NCBI GenBank assembly: GCA_026418075.1 | Contig: JAOACA010000005.1 | Coordinates: 1 to 47,807 of the forward strand | Source of the DNA: Candidatus Bipolaricaulota bacterium | Lineage (GTDB): Bacteria > Bipolaricaulota > Bipolaricaulia > Bipolaricaulales > Bipolaricaulaceae | Length of the DNA: 47,807 nt | Direction of reading: 5' to 3' | Shown here: positions 6,817 through 14,870 of the stretch, in pieces | Position numbering within the stretch: the first letter of the stretch is position 1 | How the letters are laid out: each line of letters opens with the position of its first letter | Position numbers and translations under genes: made by a program | The notes under the pieces: generated by a model | What the model saw: only the letters and a program-made list of their open reading frames with translations | What the model was told of the DNA's origin: nothing | Databases searched by the model: none

Positions 6817-9450
6817 CTACAGCCCCAGGCCGAAGTAGAACACGGCCTCGCCCCCGGGGACGAGGGGCCATCCCACCCCGAGGATCACCTGGACGGCGGC
6901 GAGACCCCCGAGGAGCTCCAGGGTCGCCACCGCCTCCGCCCCGGCCTCGAGGTAGGCCGCGATTGTCTCCCCTTCCTGGCCCCTCTTCCACAGCCGGGCC
7001 CAGGAGAGGTACAGGCGCGGCCGGACCTCGGTCACCAGGGCTGCCCCCCCGAGGGAGTAGTCGGGCCGGAGGGGGGGAAGCCAGATTCCCAAGGAGAACA
7101 CGGTCTTCCGCTCCCCCTGGGGGAGGGCCTCCCCCGGCAGGGTCCGGAGCTCGGTGAGGGCCGGAAGGAGCTTTTCGGGAGCGCCGGGGCTTGCGAGACC
7201 GAACCGCGCCCCGAGGGTGAGGTAGGCGTGGGGAAAGAGCCCGAGGAGGTGGGTGTGCCCAAGTTCCGCGGCCCACCCCACCCCGGGCAGCCAGAGGAGG
7301 GACAGCCCGCCGGCGTGGGCCCGGGCCAGGTTCTCCCCCCAGGCGAGGTCGAGCCCGAGCCCCCACTCCGGCCGCCGGCTCACGGTGAGGGTAAGCTCCC
7401 CCACCCGCTCCCAGTACGTCCCCGGCGTCCCGAGGGTCGGCCGGTTCCAGAGGTAGCGGGTGAAGGACAGGGCCCCGAGGAGGGTCTCTCCGAGGGCGGC
7501 CCAGCCGGAGAGGGCCCCCTCCCGGCCGTAGCGCACCCACCCGGCCACGGCGAGGGCCTGGGGGAAGATCCCCCACCCGAACCGGTCCAGGTACTGGATC
7601 GTCATTCCCTCGCTTTCGAGGTCGGGCCGGACGAGGTAGGCGTCCAGGGGGAGGGCGTTCCGATCGAGGGCCACGGTGAACTTCCGCGGCCAGGCGTTGT
7701 TGAGGCGGTCCACGTCGGGGGCCCGCCCGTCGGGGTCAACCACGGCCCGCACCACGGGGAACGTCGTCCGGAACTCGAGGGTTGCCGTTTCGGCCTCGGC
7801 GTCCCAGCGCGCCCGCTCCCGCTCCCCCTTCGGGCCCTGGACCTCCACCGTCACGGGCATGGCCCCAGTCCCCCTCCGGGAGAGCTGGACGACCGTGACG
7901 TGCTCCTCCCCGTCCCGGGACCGGGTCAGCCCGAGGGCGGCGTAGTCGGCCCACGCCTCCCCGTACACCCACGCCGCGAAGAACGGCCCCCAGTCCCGTC
8001 CCGTCTCCCCCTCGAGGAGGGCCTGGAGGTCGGAGCTCCCGAACCGCCCGGCCCTCCACCGGGCGTGGGCCTCCCGGAGGACCCGGTCGAACGCGTCCTC
8101 CCCGGCGAGGGCGGCCGCGGCCCGGAGGACGAGGTACCCCTTGTTGTAGAGCCGGTCCCCCGTCGCCTGCTCGTAGCGGACCTCGGAAAGGGGCTTGGCC
8201 AAGGCCTCGTCAAACCCCGAAAACGCCCGCTCCATGTACGGAAGCTCGGTCAAGTGCTCCCGGAGGTTCAGGAACCCCAGCTCCCGCTCGACGACCTCCT
8301 CCCCCAGGCCCCGCCCCTCGAGGGCGAACACGTTCCCCCCCGTGGCCCCGTACCGGTCCTCGAACCAGCGGATCGCCAGGTACTGGCTCGTCCCCTCCGA
8401 GAGCCAGTTTTCGGCGTCGAAGTCCACCCCGATCCCGATCCCCCACCACAGGTGGGCGAGCTCGTGGGCGAGGATGTACTGCCCGTACCGGGAGAGAACG
8501 CCCCGTGCGGTGAGGTCCTGGCGGCGGAAGTACCACCGGGGGAGGAACACGACCCCGTCGGCGGTCATCGCCACGCCCACCTCGTTGGGGTGCTCCACGA
8601 GGAGAACCCGCCCCTCCGGGTAGGCCCCGTACCGCTCCCCGTAGTAGGCGAGGATCTCCGGGACGTAGGTCGCCATCGTCCGGAGCTTGTCCTCGTCCCC
8701 GGGGAGAGCCACCCCCTCCACGGTGACCCCGGGGAAGGAGAGGGTGAAGGGGCGGACGGACCCTTGGGGGGCGAGGAAGAGGGAGATGGAGCGCACCGGG
8801 CCGGCGAAGCGGACGGTGTACCGGGTTTCCTTTTCTACCCGCTCCTCCGCCACTTCCCCGGGCAGGGCGGCGATCCACCCCTCGGGGACGGTGAGGCGGA
8901 GCCGGTAGTCGTGGGCGGGGAGGACGAACGGCCACCGGCCGTCCGTTGGGGACGCGGTGGGAACCGGGTGCCAGCCGAACCGCCAGGTGTGGACGTCCCC
9001 CAGCCGCCCCGGCTCCCCAAGCCACAGGTGGGGAAACCTCGTCCGAAACTCGATTACGATCTCCCCGGGCCCCCCCGGGAGGGGCACCCGGAGGAGGACG
9101 TCCCCCAGGGAGTAGGTCTGGAGCGTGGGGGGCGCGGGGAGGAGATCGTAGGGGAGCTCCGTCTCCCCTCCCGGCGTCGCCCACGCCACCCGCTCGATCT
9201 CTGTCCACGCCGGGTCGAAGCCGGCGACGTACGTCCCGTCCTGGACGAGGGGGGAGACGTAGGGGTTGGGCTCCCGGCCGAGGTTCCCCAGGAGGGCAAA
9301 CCACGCCTCGGCCAAGGACCCCTCGACCGCGATCCGCATCGTCCCGGATACCGTGTGGTCCCCCGGAGAGAAGGCGGCCTCGATCGTCACCGGGGCCGAA
9401 GAAGCGGCCGCCGCCAAACTTCCCAATACGCACAGGATGAGGGTTCTCAA
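6817..9450 (-). CDS. Exported M1-type zinc metallopeptidase with C-terminal barrel-like domain
   Basis: The protein has 877 residues and starts with a TTG (AGGAG six bases upstream) whose bases overlap the TGA of the preceding corC-like gene as TTGA. A signal peptide (LILCVLGSLAAAASSAP) is followed by an N-terminal beta region and the gluzincin motif HELAH (329-333), with the third zinc ligand Glu352 18 residues later (NWLSEG); this spacing is that of peptidase family M1. From about residue 595 to the end the sequence changes to short aromatic and Gly-rich strands ending in VFYFGLGL, resembling an outer-membrane barrel or surface-antigen domain. The protease assignment is firm by motif. Barrel anchoring in the outer membrane is inference. 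Confidence 0.8.
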   Translation of the reverse strand: MRTLILCVLGSLAAAASSAPVTIEAAFSPGDHTVSGTMRIAVEGSLAEAWFALLGNLGREPNPYVSPLVQDGTYVAGFDPAWTEIERVAWATPGGETELPYDLLPAPPTLQTYSLGDVLLRVPLPGGPGEIVIEFRTRFPHLWLGEPGRLGDVHTWRFGWHPVPTASPTDGRWPFVLPAHDYRLRLTVPEGWIAALPGEVAEERVEKETRYTVRFAGPVRSISLFLAPQGSVRPFTLSFPGVTVEGVALPGDEDKLRTMATYVPEILAYYGERYGAYPEGRVLLVEHPNEVGVAMTADGVVFLPRWYFRRQDLTARGVLSRYGQYILAHELAHLWWGIGIGVDFDAENWLSEGTSQYLAIRWFEDRYGATGGNVFALEGRGLGEEVVERELGFLNLREHLTELPYMERAFSGFDEALAKPLSEVRYEQATGDRLYNKGYLVLRAAAALAGEDAFDRVLREAHARWRAGRFGSSDLQALLEGETGRDWGPFFAAWVYGEAWADYAALGLTRSRDGEEHVTVVQLSRRGTGAMPVTVEVQGPKGERERARWDAEAETATLEFRTTFPVVRAVVDPDGRAPDVDRLNNAWPRKFTVALDRNALPLDAYLVRPDLESEGMTIQYLDRFGWGIFPQALAVAGWVRYGREGALSGWAALGETLLGALSFTRYLWNRPTLGTPGTYWERVGELTLTVSRRPEWGLGLDLAWGENLARAHAGGLSLLWLPGVGWAAELGHTHLLGLFPHAYLTLGARFGLASPGAPEKLLPALTELRTLPGEALPQGERKTVFSLGIWLPPLRPDYSLGGAALVTEVRPRLYLSWARLWKRGQEGETIAAYLEAGAEAVATLELLGGLAAVQVILGVGWPLVPGGEAVFYFGLGL

Positions 9451-10766
9451 CGGTTCTCCTTTGGTTCGCTTGGGCCCTCGCCCCGGGCCTCGGGGAGGAG
9501 GGTGAGGCGGAGGGCGTGGATCTCCCGGGCGCTCGCCCGCTCGACCGCGATCTCCGCCCGGCCCACCCGGAGGGTGGTTCCCGGCTCGGGGATGTCCCCG
9601 AGCTTCTCCAGCACGAGCCCGGCCATGGTCACCGCCTCGCTTTCCGGGAGATCGAGGCCCAGGGTTCGGTTCACCGTCCGGACTTCCGCGTCCCCGTCCA
9701 CGATCGCCTCGGTGGGGGAGAGGCGCCGGATGAGGGGCCGTGGCCGTCGCCGGTCGTACTCGTCCTCGATCTCCCCCACGATCTCCTCGAGGATGTCCTC
9801 CAGGGTCACGATCCCCGCCACCCCCCCGTACTCGTCCACCACCACCGCCATGTGGGACCGCTCCTGTTGGAACTCCCGGAGGAGAGCCCCGATGGGTTTT
9901 GTGGTGGGGACGTAGGACACGGGCCGGAGGAGGCCGGTCAGGCCGAGGTCGGTCCGGCAGGCGGCGAGGTGGGGGAGGAGGTCTTTCGCGTGGAGGATCC
10001 CGATCACGTTGTCCGGGGACCCCTCGTAGACCGGGTACCGGGAGTGACCGTCGGAGACGATGAACGCCACCGCCTCGGGCAGGGGGGTGGCCACGTCGAT
10101 CGCCTTGACCTCCGTCCGAGGGACCATGACCTCCTCGGCGGTGATCTCGTCCAGGGCGAGGATCCGCCGCATCATGAGCCCGTGCTCCTTGGAGAGAGCC
10201 CCCCGCTCCTCCCCAAGTTCAAGGATCGACACGAGCTGGTCCTTGGAGAGGGGGGTCCTCTCCCGGCGGAAGAACTCCACCCCAAAGGGCTGCACCAGGT
10301 GGGCCGCCGCCCCCCGGAAAAAGCGGACCACCGGGCGGCTCAGGCGCGTCAGCCGCCACACCGGCACCACCACCGCGAGGGCCACCGCCTCGGCTCGGTT
10401 CCGGGCCAGGTTCTTCGGGGTGATCTCCCCGATGAGGAGGAGGAACACGGTGAGCACCACCGTGGCCAGAAGCCCCGTCACGTAGGGGGGGAGGCTCGGC
10501 GGAAGAAGCCGGAGGAAGAGGAGGGTGGCCAGGCTCGAGGCGGCCACGTTCACGAGGTTGTTGTAGACGACAAGGCAGGTGATGAACTCGCCCGGGTCCC
10601 GGAGGAGGTGTTCAAGGGCCCGGGCCTTGGGGGACGATCCGGCCCGGCGGAGGAGGTGGAACACCCGCAGCTCAGAAATGGACGAGAGGGCCGTCTCCGC
10701 CGCGGAGAAGAACGCGGAGAGGATCAAGAGAAAAAAGAGGATGATCCCTTGCGATTCCGGACTCAC
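9447..10766 (-). CDS. CNNM/CBS-domain membrane protein, CorC/HlyC (hemolysin) family
   Basis: The protein has 439 residues with a GTG start at 10766. It shows the family's order: an N-terminal DUF21/CNNM membrane domain with about four hydrophobic segments (residues 5-155, AFFSAAETALSS, IGEITPKNLA), a CBS pair (about 205-330, VMVPRTEVKAI and VVVDEYGGVAGIVTLEDILEE, quoted in part), and a C-terminal CorC_HlyC domain (345-425, DAEVRTVNRTLGL). Members are usually linked to Mg2+/Co2+ efflux or ion homeostasis; substrate specificity cannot be read here. The gene is first in a likely operon with the M1-type peptidase gene and pheT-tsaE. Confidence 0.88.
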   Translation of the reverse strand: MSPESQGIILFFLLILSAFFSAAETALSSISELRVFHLLRRAGSSPKARALEHLLRDPGEFITCLVVYNNLVNVAASSLATLLFLRLLPPSLPPYVTGLLATVVLTVFLLLIGEITPKNLARNRAEAVALAVVVPVWRLTRLSRPVVRFFRGAAAHLVQPFGVEFFRRERTPLSKDQLVSILELGEERGALSKEHGLMMRRILALDEITAEEVMVPRTEVKAIDVATPLPEAVAFIVSDGHSRYPVYEGSPDNVIGILHAKDLLPHLAACRTDLGLTGLLRPVSYVPTTKPIGALLREFQQERSHMAVVVDEYGGVAGIVTLEDILEEIVGEIEDEYDRRRPRPLIRRLSPTEAIVDGDAEVRTVNRTLGLDLPESEAVTMAGLVLEKLGDIPEPGTTLRVGRAEIAVERASAREIHALRLTLLPEARGEGPSEPKENR

Positions 10767-10786
10767 GCCTCCGTCACCTCGGCCGT

Positions 10787-10792
10787 ATTATA
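10787..10792 (-). promoter_or_regulatory. Consensus -10 box upstream of the corC-like gene
   Basis: A perfect TATAAT on the minus strand ends 20 nt before the GTG at 10766; GGAGG lies just before the start. No convincing -35 was seen at 17 nt. It is divergent from the ffh promoter. Confidence 0.6.
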
Positions 10793-10842
10793 GGCCCTGT
10801 TTCACCTTTCGCTTCTCCCTGGGCGGTTCCCGCCGCGGGCCG

Positions 10843-10848
10843 TAGACT
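10843..10848 (+). promoter_or_regulatory. -10 box of ffh, leaderless spacing
   Basis: TAGACT is followed by seven bases and then the GTG of ffh, with no Shine-Dalgarno. Transcription would begin at or next to the start codon. Confidence 0.55.
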
Positions 10849-10855
10849 TACGCCC

Positions 10856-12157
10856 GTGTTTGAATCCCTGAGTGCGCGGCTGGGGGAGGTGTTCCGCCGG
10901 CTCCGGGCCCCGGGCCGGCTGACCGAGAAGGAGGTCGAGGCGGGGCTGCGGGAGATCCGGCAGGCGCTGCTGGCCGCCGACGTCCACTACGGGGTGGCCC
11001 GGGACCTCCTCTCCCGGGTGGCGGAGCGGGCGGTGGGGGAGCGGGTGGTCGAGTCCCTGACCCCGGCGGAGCAGCTCCTGGCGATCGTGCGGGCGGAGAT
11101 GGCCGCGGCGATGGGGGGCTCGGCGGCGAAGCTCCGCCTCTCCGGCCGGCCGGCGCTCGTCCTCCTGGTGGGGCCCGCGGGGTCGGGGAAGACGACGACC
11201 GCGGGGAAGCTGGCCCGCCACCTCCTCAAGCGGGGCCGGCGGCCCCTCCTCGTCTGCGCCGACCCCCAGCGCCCCGCGGCCGCGGAGCAACTGGCGACCC
11301 TCGCGGCTCGCGTCGGGGTCCCGTTCGCCTCCGCTGTGGACGACCCCGTGGGGGAGGTGGCCGCGGCCGCCGACCGGGCGCGGCGGGAGCTCCTGGACCC
11401 GCTGGTCGTCGACACGCCCGGGTTTCCGCCCGGCGTCCAGCCGGACCCGTTCCTTGGGGAGCTCGTGAGGGCCCTCGCTCCCGGCGACGTCCTCCTCGTC
11501 CTCGACGCCCTGGCCGGCCAGGAGGCGGTGCGGATGGCCGAGGCGTTCCTCCCCCTGGGGGTCACGGGCCTCGTCCTCACCAAGCTGGATGGGGACGCCC
11601 GGGGTGGGGCGGCCCTTTCCCTTCCCAGTCGGCTCGCGAAGCCGATCCTGTTTGTTGGGGTGGGGGAGCGGCCGGAGGACCTGGAGCCGTTTGAGCCGGA
11701 GCGGATGGCGGACCGGATCCTCGGGTTTGGGGACCTCGCGGGTCTGGCGGAGAGGCTCGCCGAGGCGGGGGGGGAGGCGGCCGCGGCGAGCGCGGCCCGG
11801 GTCCGGGAGGGGACGTTCACCCTCGAGGATTTCCTCACCCAGCTTGAGGCGATGGGCCGGGCCGGGCCGTTGGACCAGCTCCTCGCCCGAATCCCAGGCC
11901 TGGGGAAGGTGGCCCAGGAGGAGGAGCTGGAGCGGGAGCTTCGGCGGGCGCGGGCGATCATCCAATCGATGACGGTTGAGGAGCGGCGGAACCCGCATAT
12001 AATCGGAGCCAGCCGCAAACGGCGCATCGCCCGGGGGTCGGGGACCACCGTTCAAGAGGTGAACCAGCTCCTTTCCCAGTACGAGGGGGCGCGGCGCCTG
12101 GTGCGGGAGCTTGGGAAGCGGCGGCTCCCCCCGGGGTGGGGGAGCCCCGCAAGATGA
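10856..12157 (+). CDS. ffh: Signal recognition particle GTPase Ffh (SRP54)
   Basis: Ffh binds signal peptides and SRP RNA and docks with FtsY to target proteins to the membrane. The N domain covers residues 1-95; the G domain has GPAGSGKTTTAGKL (G1, about 106-119), DPQRPAAAEQL (G2), TKLDGDARGG (G4) and GVGERPEDLEPF (G5). The M domain ends in NPHIIGASRKRRIARGSG followed by TVQEVNQLL. At 433 residues the C-terminal tail is short. The G3 element reads DTPGF (186-190) where the SRP family normally has DTAGR, which is unusual. The gene heads ffh-rpsP-khpA-trmD and appears leaderless with a GTG start. Confidence 0.95.
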   Translation: MFESLSARLGEVFRRLRAPGRLTEKEVEAGLREIRQALLAADVHYGVARDLLSRVAERAVGERVVESLTPAEQLLAIVRAEMAAAMGGSAAKLRLSGRPALVLLVGPAGSGKTTTAGKLARHLLKRGRRPLLVCADPQRPAAAEQLATLAARVGVPFASAVDDPVGEVAAAADRARRELLDPLVVDTPGFPPGVQPDPFLGELVRALAPGDVLLVLDALAGQEAVRMAEAFLPLGVTGLVLTKLDGDARGGAALSLPSRLAKPILFVGVGERPEDLEPFEPERMADRILGFGDLAGLAERLAEAGGEAAAASAARVREGTFTLEDFLTQLEAMGRAGPLDQLLARIPGLGKVAQEEELERELRRARAIIQSMTVEERRNPHIIGASRKRRIARGSGTTVQEVNQLLSQYEGARRLVRELGKRRLPPGWGSPAR

Positions 12158-12166
12158 GGTGATGGA

Positions 12167-12445
12167 ATGGTCAGGATCAGGCTCATGCGGGTGGGCAAGC
12201 GCAAGCAGCCCAGCTACCGGATCGTGGTGATGGACAGCCGGACGAAGCAGGGGGGGCGGACCGTGGCCACCTTGGGCCACTACAACCCGCTTTCCGAGCC
12301 GGCGGAGGTGACGGTGGACACCGCGGCGGCCTTGGCCTGGCTCCGGCGCGGGGCCCAGCCCTCGGACGCCGCCCGCCGGCTCCTCGCCCAGGCGGGGGTC
12401 CTCCAGGCGTGGCACGAGGCCCGGTCCGGGAAAGGTGCTGGCTGA
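12167..12445 (+). CDS. rpsP: 30S ribosomal protein S16
   Basis: A small-subunit ribosomal protein of 92 residues. It opens MVRIRLMRVGKRKQPSYR, the signature S16 N-terminus, and contains GGRTVATLGHYNP and the usual ALAWLRRGAQPSD segment. The ATG follows GAGGTGA and lies nine bases after the ffh stop. The khpA-like gene starts inside its last codons, so the two are coupled. Position after ffh and before trmD matches the conserved bacterial operon. Confidence 0.97.
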   Translation: MVRIRLMRVGKRKQPSYRIVVMDSRTKQGGRTVATLGHYNPLSEPAEVTVDTAAALAWLRRGAQPSDAARRLLAQAGVLQAWHEARSGKGAG

Positions 12446-12650
12446 GCTCGCCCGCTACCTCCTCCGGGCGGTGACCGCCCGCCCGGCCGAGGCCCAGGTC
12501 GAACACATCCGTTCTGGCGACGTCGACTTCCTCTTCTTCCGCGCCGGGGGCTCCGAGAAGCTTGCCCCCCGAGACCAGGAGGCCCTGGCCACCGTGGTGG
12601 AGCGGATCGGGGCCCGGGCCGGGTGGACCGTGATCGCCGACTGGAAATGA
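12435..12650 (+). CDS. khpA: KhpA-like KH-domain RNA-binding protein, GxxG loop apparently lost
   Basis: A 71-residue protein with a GTG start that overlaps the rpsP stop by 11 bases. Its location between rpsP and trmD, its size, and its start (MLAELARYLLRAVTARP) and end (ERIGARAGWTVIADW) fit KhpA/YlqC, the small KH protein that binds RNA with KhpB. The segment that in KhpA carries the GKxG RNA-binding loop is here AGGSEKLAPRDQEAL, shorter and without a GxxG. It may therefore bind RNA differently or be degenerate. The family call rests on synteny and weak sequence likeness. Confidence 0.7.
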   Translation: MLAELARYLLRAVTARPAEAQVEHIRSGDVDFLFFRAGGSEKLAPRDQEALATVVERIGARAGWTVIADWK

Positions 12651-13354
12651 GGTTCGACGTCGTCACCCTGTTCCCGGAGATGCTCGTCCCCTTCGCCTCC
12701 GAGGGGATCCTCCGCGGGGCGCAGGACAAGGGGCTTCTCGAGATCCACCTCCACGACCTTCGGCTCTTTTCCCCGGATCCCCGGGGCCTGGTGGACGACC
12801 GGCCGTTTGGGGGAGGGGCGGGGATGGTGATGCGGCCCGAGCCGTTCGTCCGGGCCCTGGAGGCCATCACGGGGGAGATCGGGCGGCGGCCGTACGCGGT
12901 CCTCCTCTCCGCCCAAGGGATCCGGTTCACCCAAGAAGTGGCCAAGGACCTCGCGCGGAGGGGGGCGGTGGCCCTCCTCTGCGGCCGGTACGAGGGGGTG
13001 GACGAGCGGGTGGCCCTCCTGTGCGACCTCGAGCTCTCGATTGGGGACTTCGTCCTGGCGGGGGGGGAGCTCGCCGCGGCGGTGGTCGTGGAGGCGACGG
13101 CGCGGATGGTGCCGGGGGTGGTGGGCCGGCACGAGTCGGCGGCCACGGACTCGTTCTACGCGGGACCGGTCCTCGGCTACCCCCAGTACACCCGGCCCCG
13201 GGTGTTCCAGGGGATGGAGGTCCCCCCGGTCCTCCTCTCCGGGGACCACGAGAAGATCCGGCGGTGGCGGGAAAAGGAGGCGTGGAAGAAGACCCTCCGG
13301 AACCGCCCCGACCTCGTGGGGCTGAAGACCCCTTCTTCGCCCCGCCCAACCTAG
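12647..13354 (+). CDS. trmD: tRNA (guanine-N1)-methyltransferase TrmD
   Basis: TrmD methylates G37 of tRNAs with G36, using SAM bound in a trefoil knot. I start at the ATG at 12647, which overlaps the khpA stop (ATGA) and gives the family N-terminus MRFDVVTLFPEML; the tracked start is eight codons too early. The 235-residue product includes DRPFGGGAGMVMRPEP, LLCGRYEGVDERV near residue 115, and SIGDFVLAGGELAA, all diagnostic. The C-terminal domain ends normally (WREKEAWKKTLRNRPDL). rimM, usually between khpA and trmD, is missing here. Confidence 0.96.
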   Translation: MRFDVVTLFPEMLVPFASEGILRGAQDKGLLEIHLHDLRLFSPDPRGLVDDRPFGGGAGMVMRPEPFVRALEAITGEIGRRPYAVLLSAQGIRFTQEVAKDLARRGAVALLCGRYEGVDERVALLCDLELSIGDFVLAGGELAAAVVVEATARMVPGVVGRHESAATDSFYAGPVLGYPQYTRPRVFQGMEVPPVLLSGDHEKIRRWREKEAWKKTLRNRPDLVGLKTPSSPRPT

Positions 13355-13369
13355 CTGTACTCCTCCGGC

Positions 13370-13867
13370 GTGCTCTGCGTCGCGAGGGGGGATCTGCAGC
13401 TCTTGGATCTGTACGTGCTCGTCGTGCGGCTTGTGGGCGTCTGGCTGGCGTTCTCCGGGGTGATCTACCTCTCCATGCTCCCTGGCGTCGGGGTGGACCT
13501 CCTGGCTGCCTGGGCGGTGTCCGTTGGGGTGTATGGGACCACGGCGTTTTTGTTGCTCCGCTACCCACGTGCCATCGCGCGGTGGCTGGCGCGCGAGGAC
13601 GGGGAGAAAACCCTCGCCCTCGGATTGGGGGCGGGCGATCTCCAGTCCGTTCTTGTGTTCGCGATTGGGTTCTACCTGATCGTCACGGGCGTTCCGTCCC
13701 TGGTGGCCGCCCTGGTCCCTCAGCCGTACCAACCGGGGAGCCGGTGGCAGGAGGTGGTGCGGCCCGGAGTTCCAATCCTCGTGGGGGTTCTCGTTCTGAC
13801 CCGGAGGCGGTGGCTGCCCGCACTGGTCCGGGCCGTTGAAGCATGGCGGAAGTCCCGAGAGGACTAG
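13370..13867 (+). CDS. Small integral membrane protein of unknown function
   Basis: The protein has up to 165 residues with about four hydrophobic segments (near 12-36, 42-64, 92-115 and 130-145). No motif or family is recognised. The GTG at 13370 has TGTACT eight bases upstream and could be leaderless. A TTG at 13403 with GAGGGGGGAT nine bases before it would give 154 residues and begins MDLYVLVVRLVG; this is a real alternative. It sits where rplS often follows trmD. Its stop shares CTAG with ruvX on the opposite strand. Confidence 0.65.
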   Translation: MLCVARGDLQLLDLYVLVVRLVGVWLAFSGVIYLSMLPGVGVDLLAAWAVSVGVYGTTAFLLLRYPRAIARWLAREDGEKTLALGLGAGDLQSVLVFAIGFYLIVTGVPSLVAALVPQPYQPGSRWQEVVRPGVPILVGVLVLTRRRWLPALVRAVEAWRKSRED

Positions 13868-14280
13868 CCCCGCCTCGTGCGGTCGAGCCAGGCCTGGAGG
13901 ATGAGGACGGCGGAGAGGGCGTCCGCCCGCCTCTTGCGGGCCCGCTGGGATAGCCCTCCCTCGCGCATCGCCCGCTCGACCTCCGCGGACGTGAGCCGCT
14001 CGTCCACGTAGTGAACGGGAAGGCCAGCCTCTTGGGCTATCGCCTCGGCGAGCTCGCGGGCCTTCTTCGCCTGATCCCCCTCCGTTCCGTCCATGTTCAG
14101 AGGGAGCCCGACCACGATCGCCTCCGCCCCGAGCTCTCGCGCCAGCCGGGCGAGGTGGAGGGCGTCTTCGGGGGGCGACCTCCGGGTGCAGACCCCGTGG
14201 GGGCTCGCGATCGTCCCCGTCTCGTCGGAGACGGCGATCCCCACCCGCCTGTCCCCGATGTCGAGGCCCAGGGCCCGCAT
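13864..14280 (-). CDS. ruvX: RuvX/YqgF-family RNase H-fold nuclease
   Basis: The protein has 138 residues. The tracked ORF is twice as long, but the ATG at 14280 gives the family start MRALGLDIGDRRVGIAVSD. Conserved features are VVGLPLNMDG near residue 65, YVDERLTSAEVE near 98, and the C-terminal DALSAVLILQAWLD; the acidic residues D7, E100 and D124 (approximate) are those of the RNase H fold. YqgF proteins act in 16S rRNA maturation or as Holliday junction resolvase homologues. The gene is downstream of ruvA with a two-base gap, consistent with a small minus-strand operon. Confidence 0.93.
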   Translation of the reverse strand: MRALGLDIGDRRVGIAVSDETGTIASPHGVCTRRSPPEDALHLARLARELGAEAIVVGLPLNMDGTEGDQAKKARELAEAIAQEAGLPVHYVDERLTSAEVERAMREGGLSQRARKRRADALSAVLILQAWLDRTRRG

Positions 14281-14282
14281 CC

Positions 14283-14870
14283 CTAGCCCTTGGCGAGGAG
14301 GGAGAGGGCCCGCCGGATGAGCTCCTCCACCGAGGCGTCGGGGGCCTCGCGGAGGAGCCGCTCCACCGCCCGGCGGGCCTCGGCCTCGGGGAACCCGAGG
14401 ACCTTCGAGGTCAGGGCCTTCAGGACGACCTGGGCCTTCTCCCCCTGGGGGGAGGGCGCGGCGGGTGCCCACCGGGCGAGCTTCTCCGAGAGCTCGACCA
14501 TCACCCGCTGGGCGGTCCGGCGGCCGATCCCCTTGACCCCGTCCAGGGCGGAGAGGTCGCCCCGCCGCACCGCCGCCGAGAGCTCGGCGGGGGGAAGGGC
14601 GGACACGAGCCGGAACGCGAGTTTCGGGCCGACCTGGGGGACGGAGAGGAGGGCCACGAACATCTCCCGCTCCTCCCGGGTCGCAAACCCCCAAAGCTGG
14701 AGCCCGTCCTCCCGGAGGACGAGGTGGGTGTACAGGCGGGCGGCTTCCGCCCCCCGAAGCCCGGCGGCCGTCCGGGCCGGAACCGAGACCTGGAGCCCAA
14801 GGCCCCCCACGGCGAGGACGAGGGACTCCTCCCCCGCCTCGACGACCGGCCCCTCAACGAACTCGATCAT
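14283..14870 (-). CDS. ruvA: Holliday junction branch-migration protein RuvA
   Basis: RuvA binds four-way junctions as a tetramer and loads RuvB. Its 195 residues match the family. Domain I (OB fold, residues 1-62) includes LYTHLVLREDGLQLWGF. Domain II contains two helix-hairpin-helix motifs, VPQVGPKLAFRLV near 78 and VKGIGRRTAQRVMVEL near 112. Domain III (about 145-195) has the usual KALTSKVLGF-like segment. The start ATG overlaps the stop of the upstream 256-aa gene (ATGA). ruvB and ruvC are not in the window. Confidence 0.96.
   Translation of the reverse strand: MIEFVEGPVVEAGEESLVLAVGGLGLQVSVPARTAAGLRGAEAARLYTHLVLREDGLQLWGFATREEREMFVALLSVPQVGPKLAFRLVSALPPAELSAAVRRGDLSALDGVKGIGRRTAQRVMVELSEKLARWAPAAPSPQGEKAQVVLKALTSKVLGFPEAEARRAVERLLREAPDASVEELIRRALSLLAKG

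Noticed and set aside
5404-9915. 1503-aa plus-strand ORF and many other long antisense ORFs
   Set aside because: Antisense to pheT, the M1 gene and corC; Pro/Arg/Gly-rich composition is the mark of shadow frames in very GC-rich DNA, with no motif or SD.
10767-10855. SRP RNA (4.5S) gene next to ffh
   Set aside because: The conserved loop (GGAAG...AGCAG type) is not found in this or other intergenic regions.
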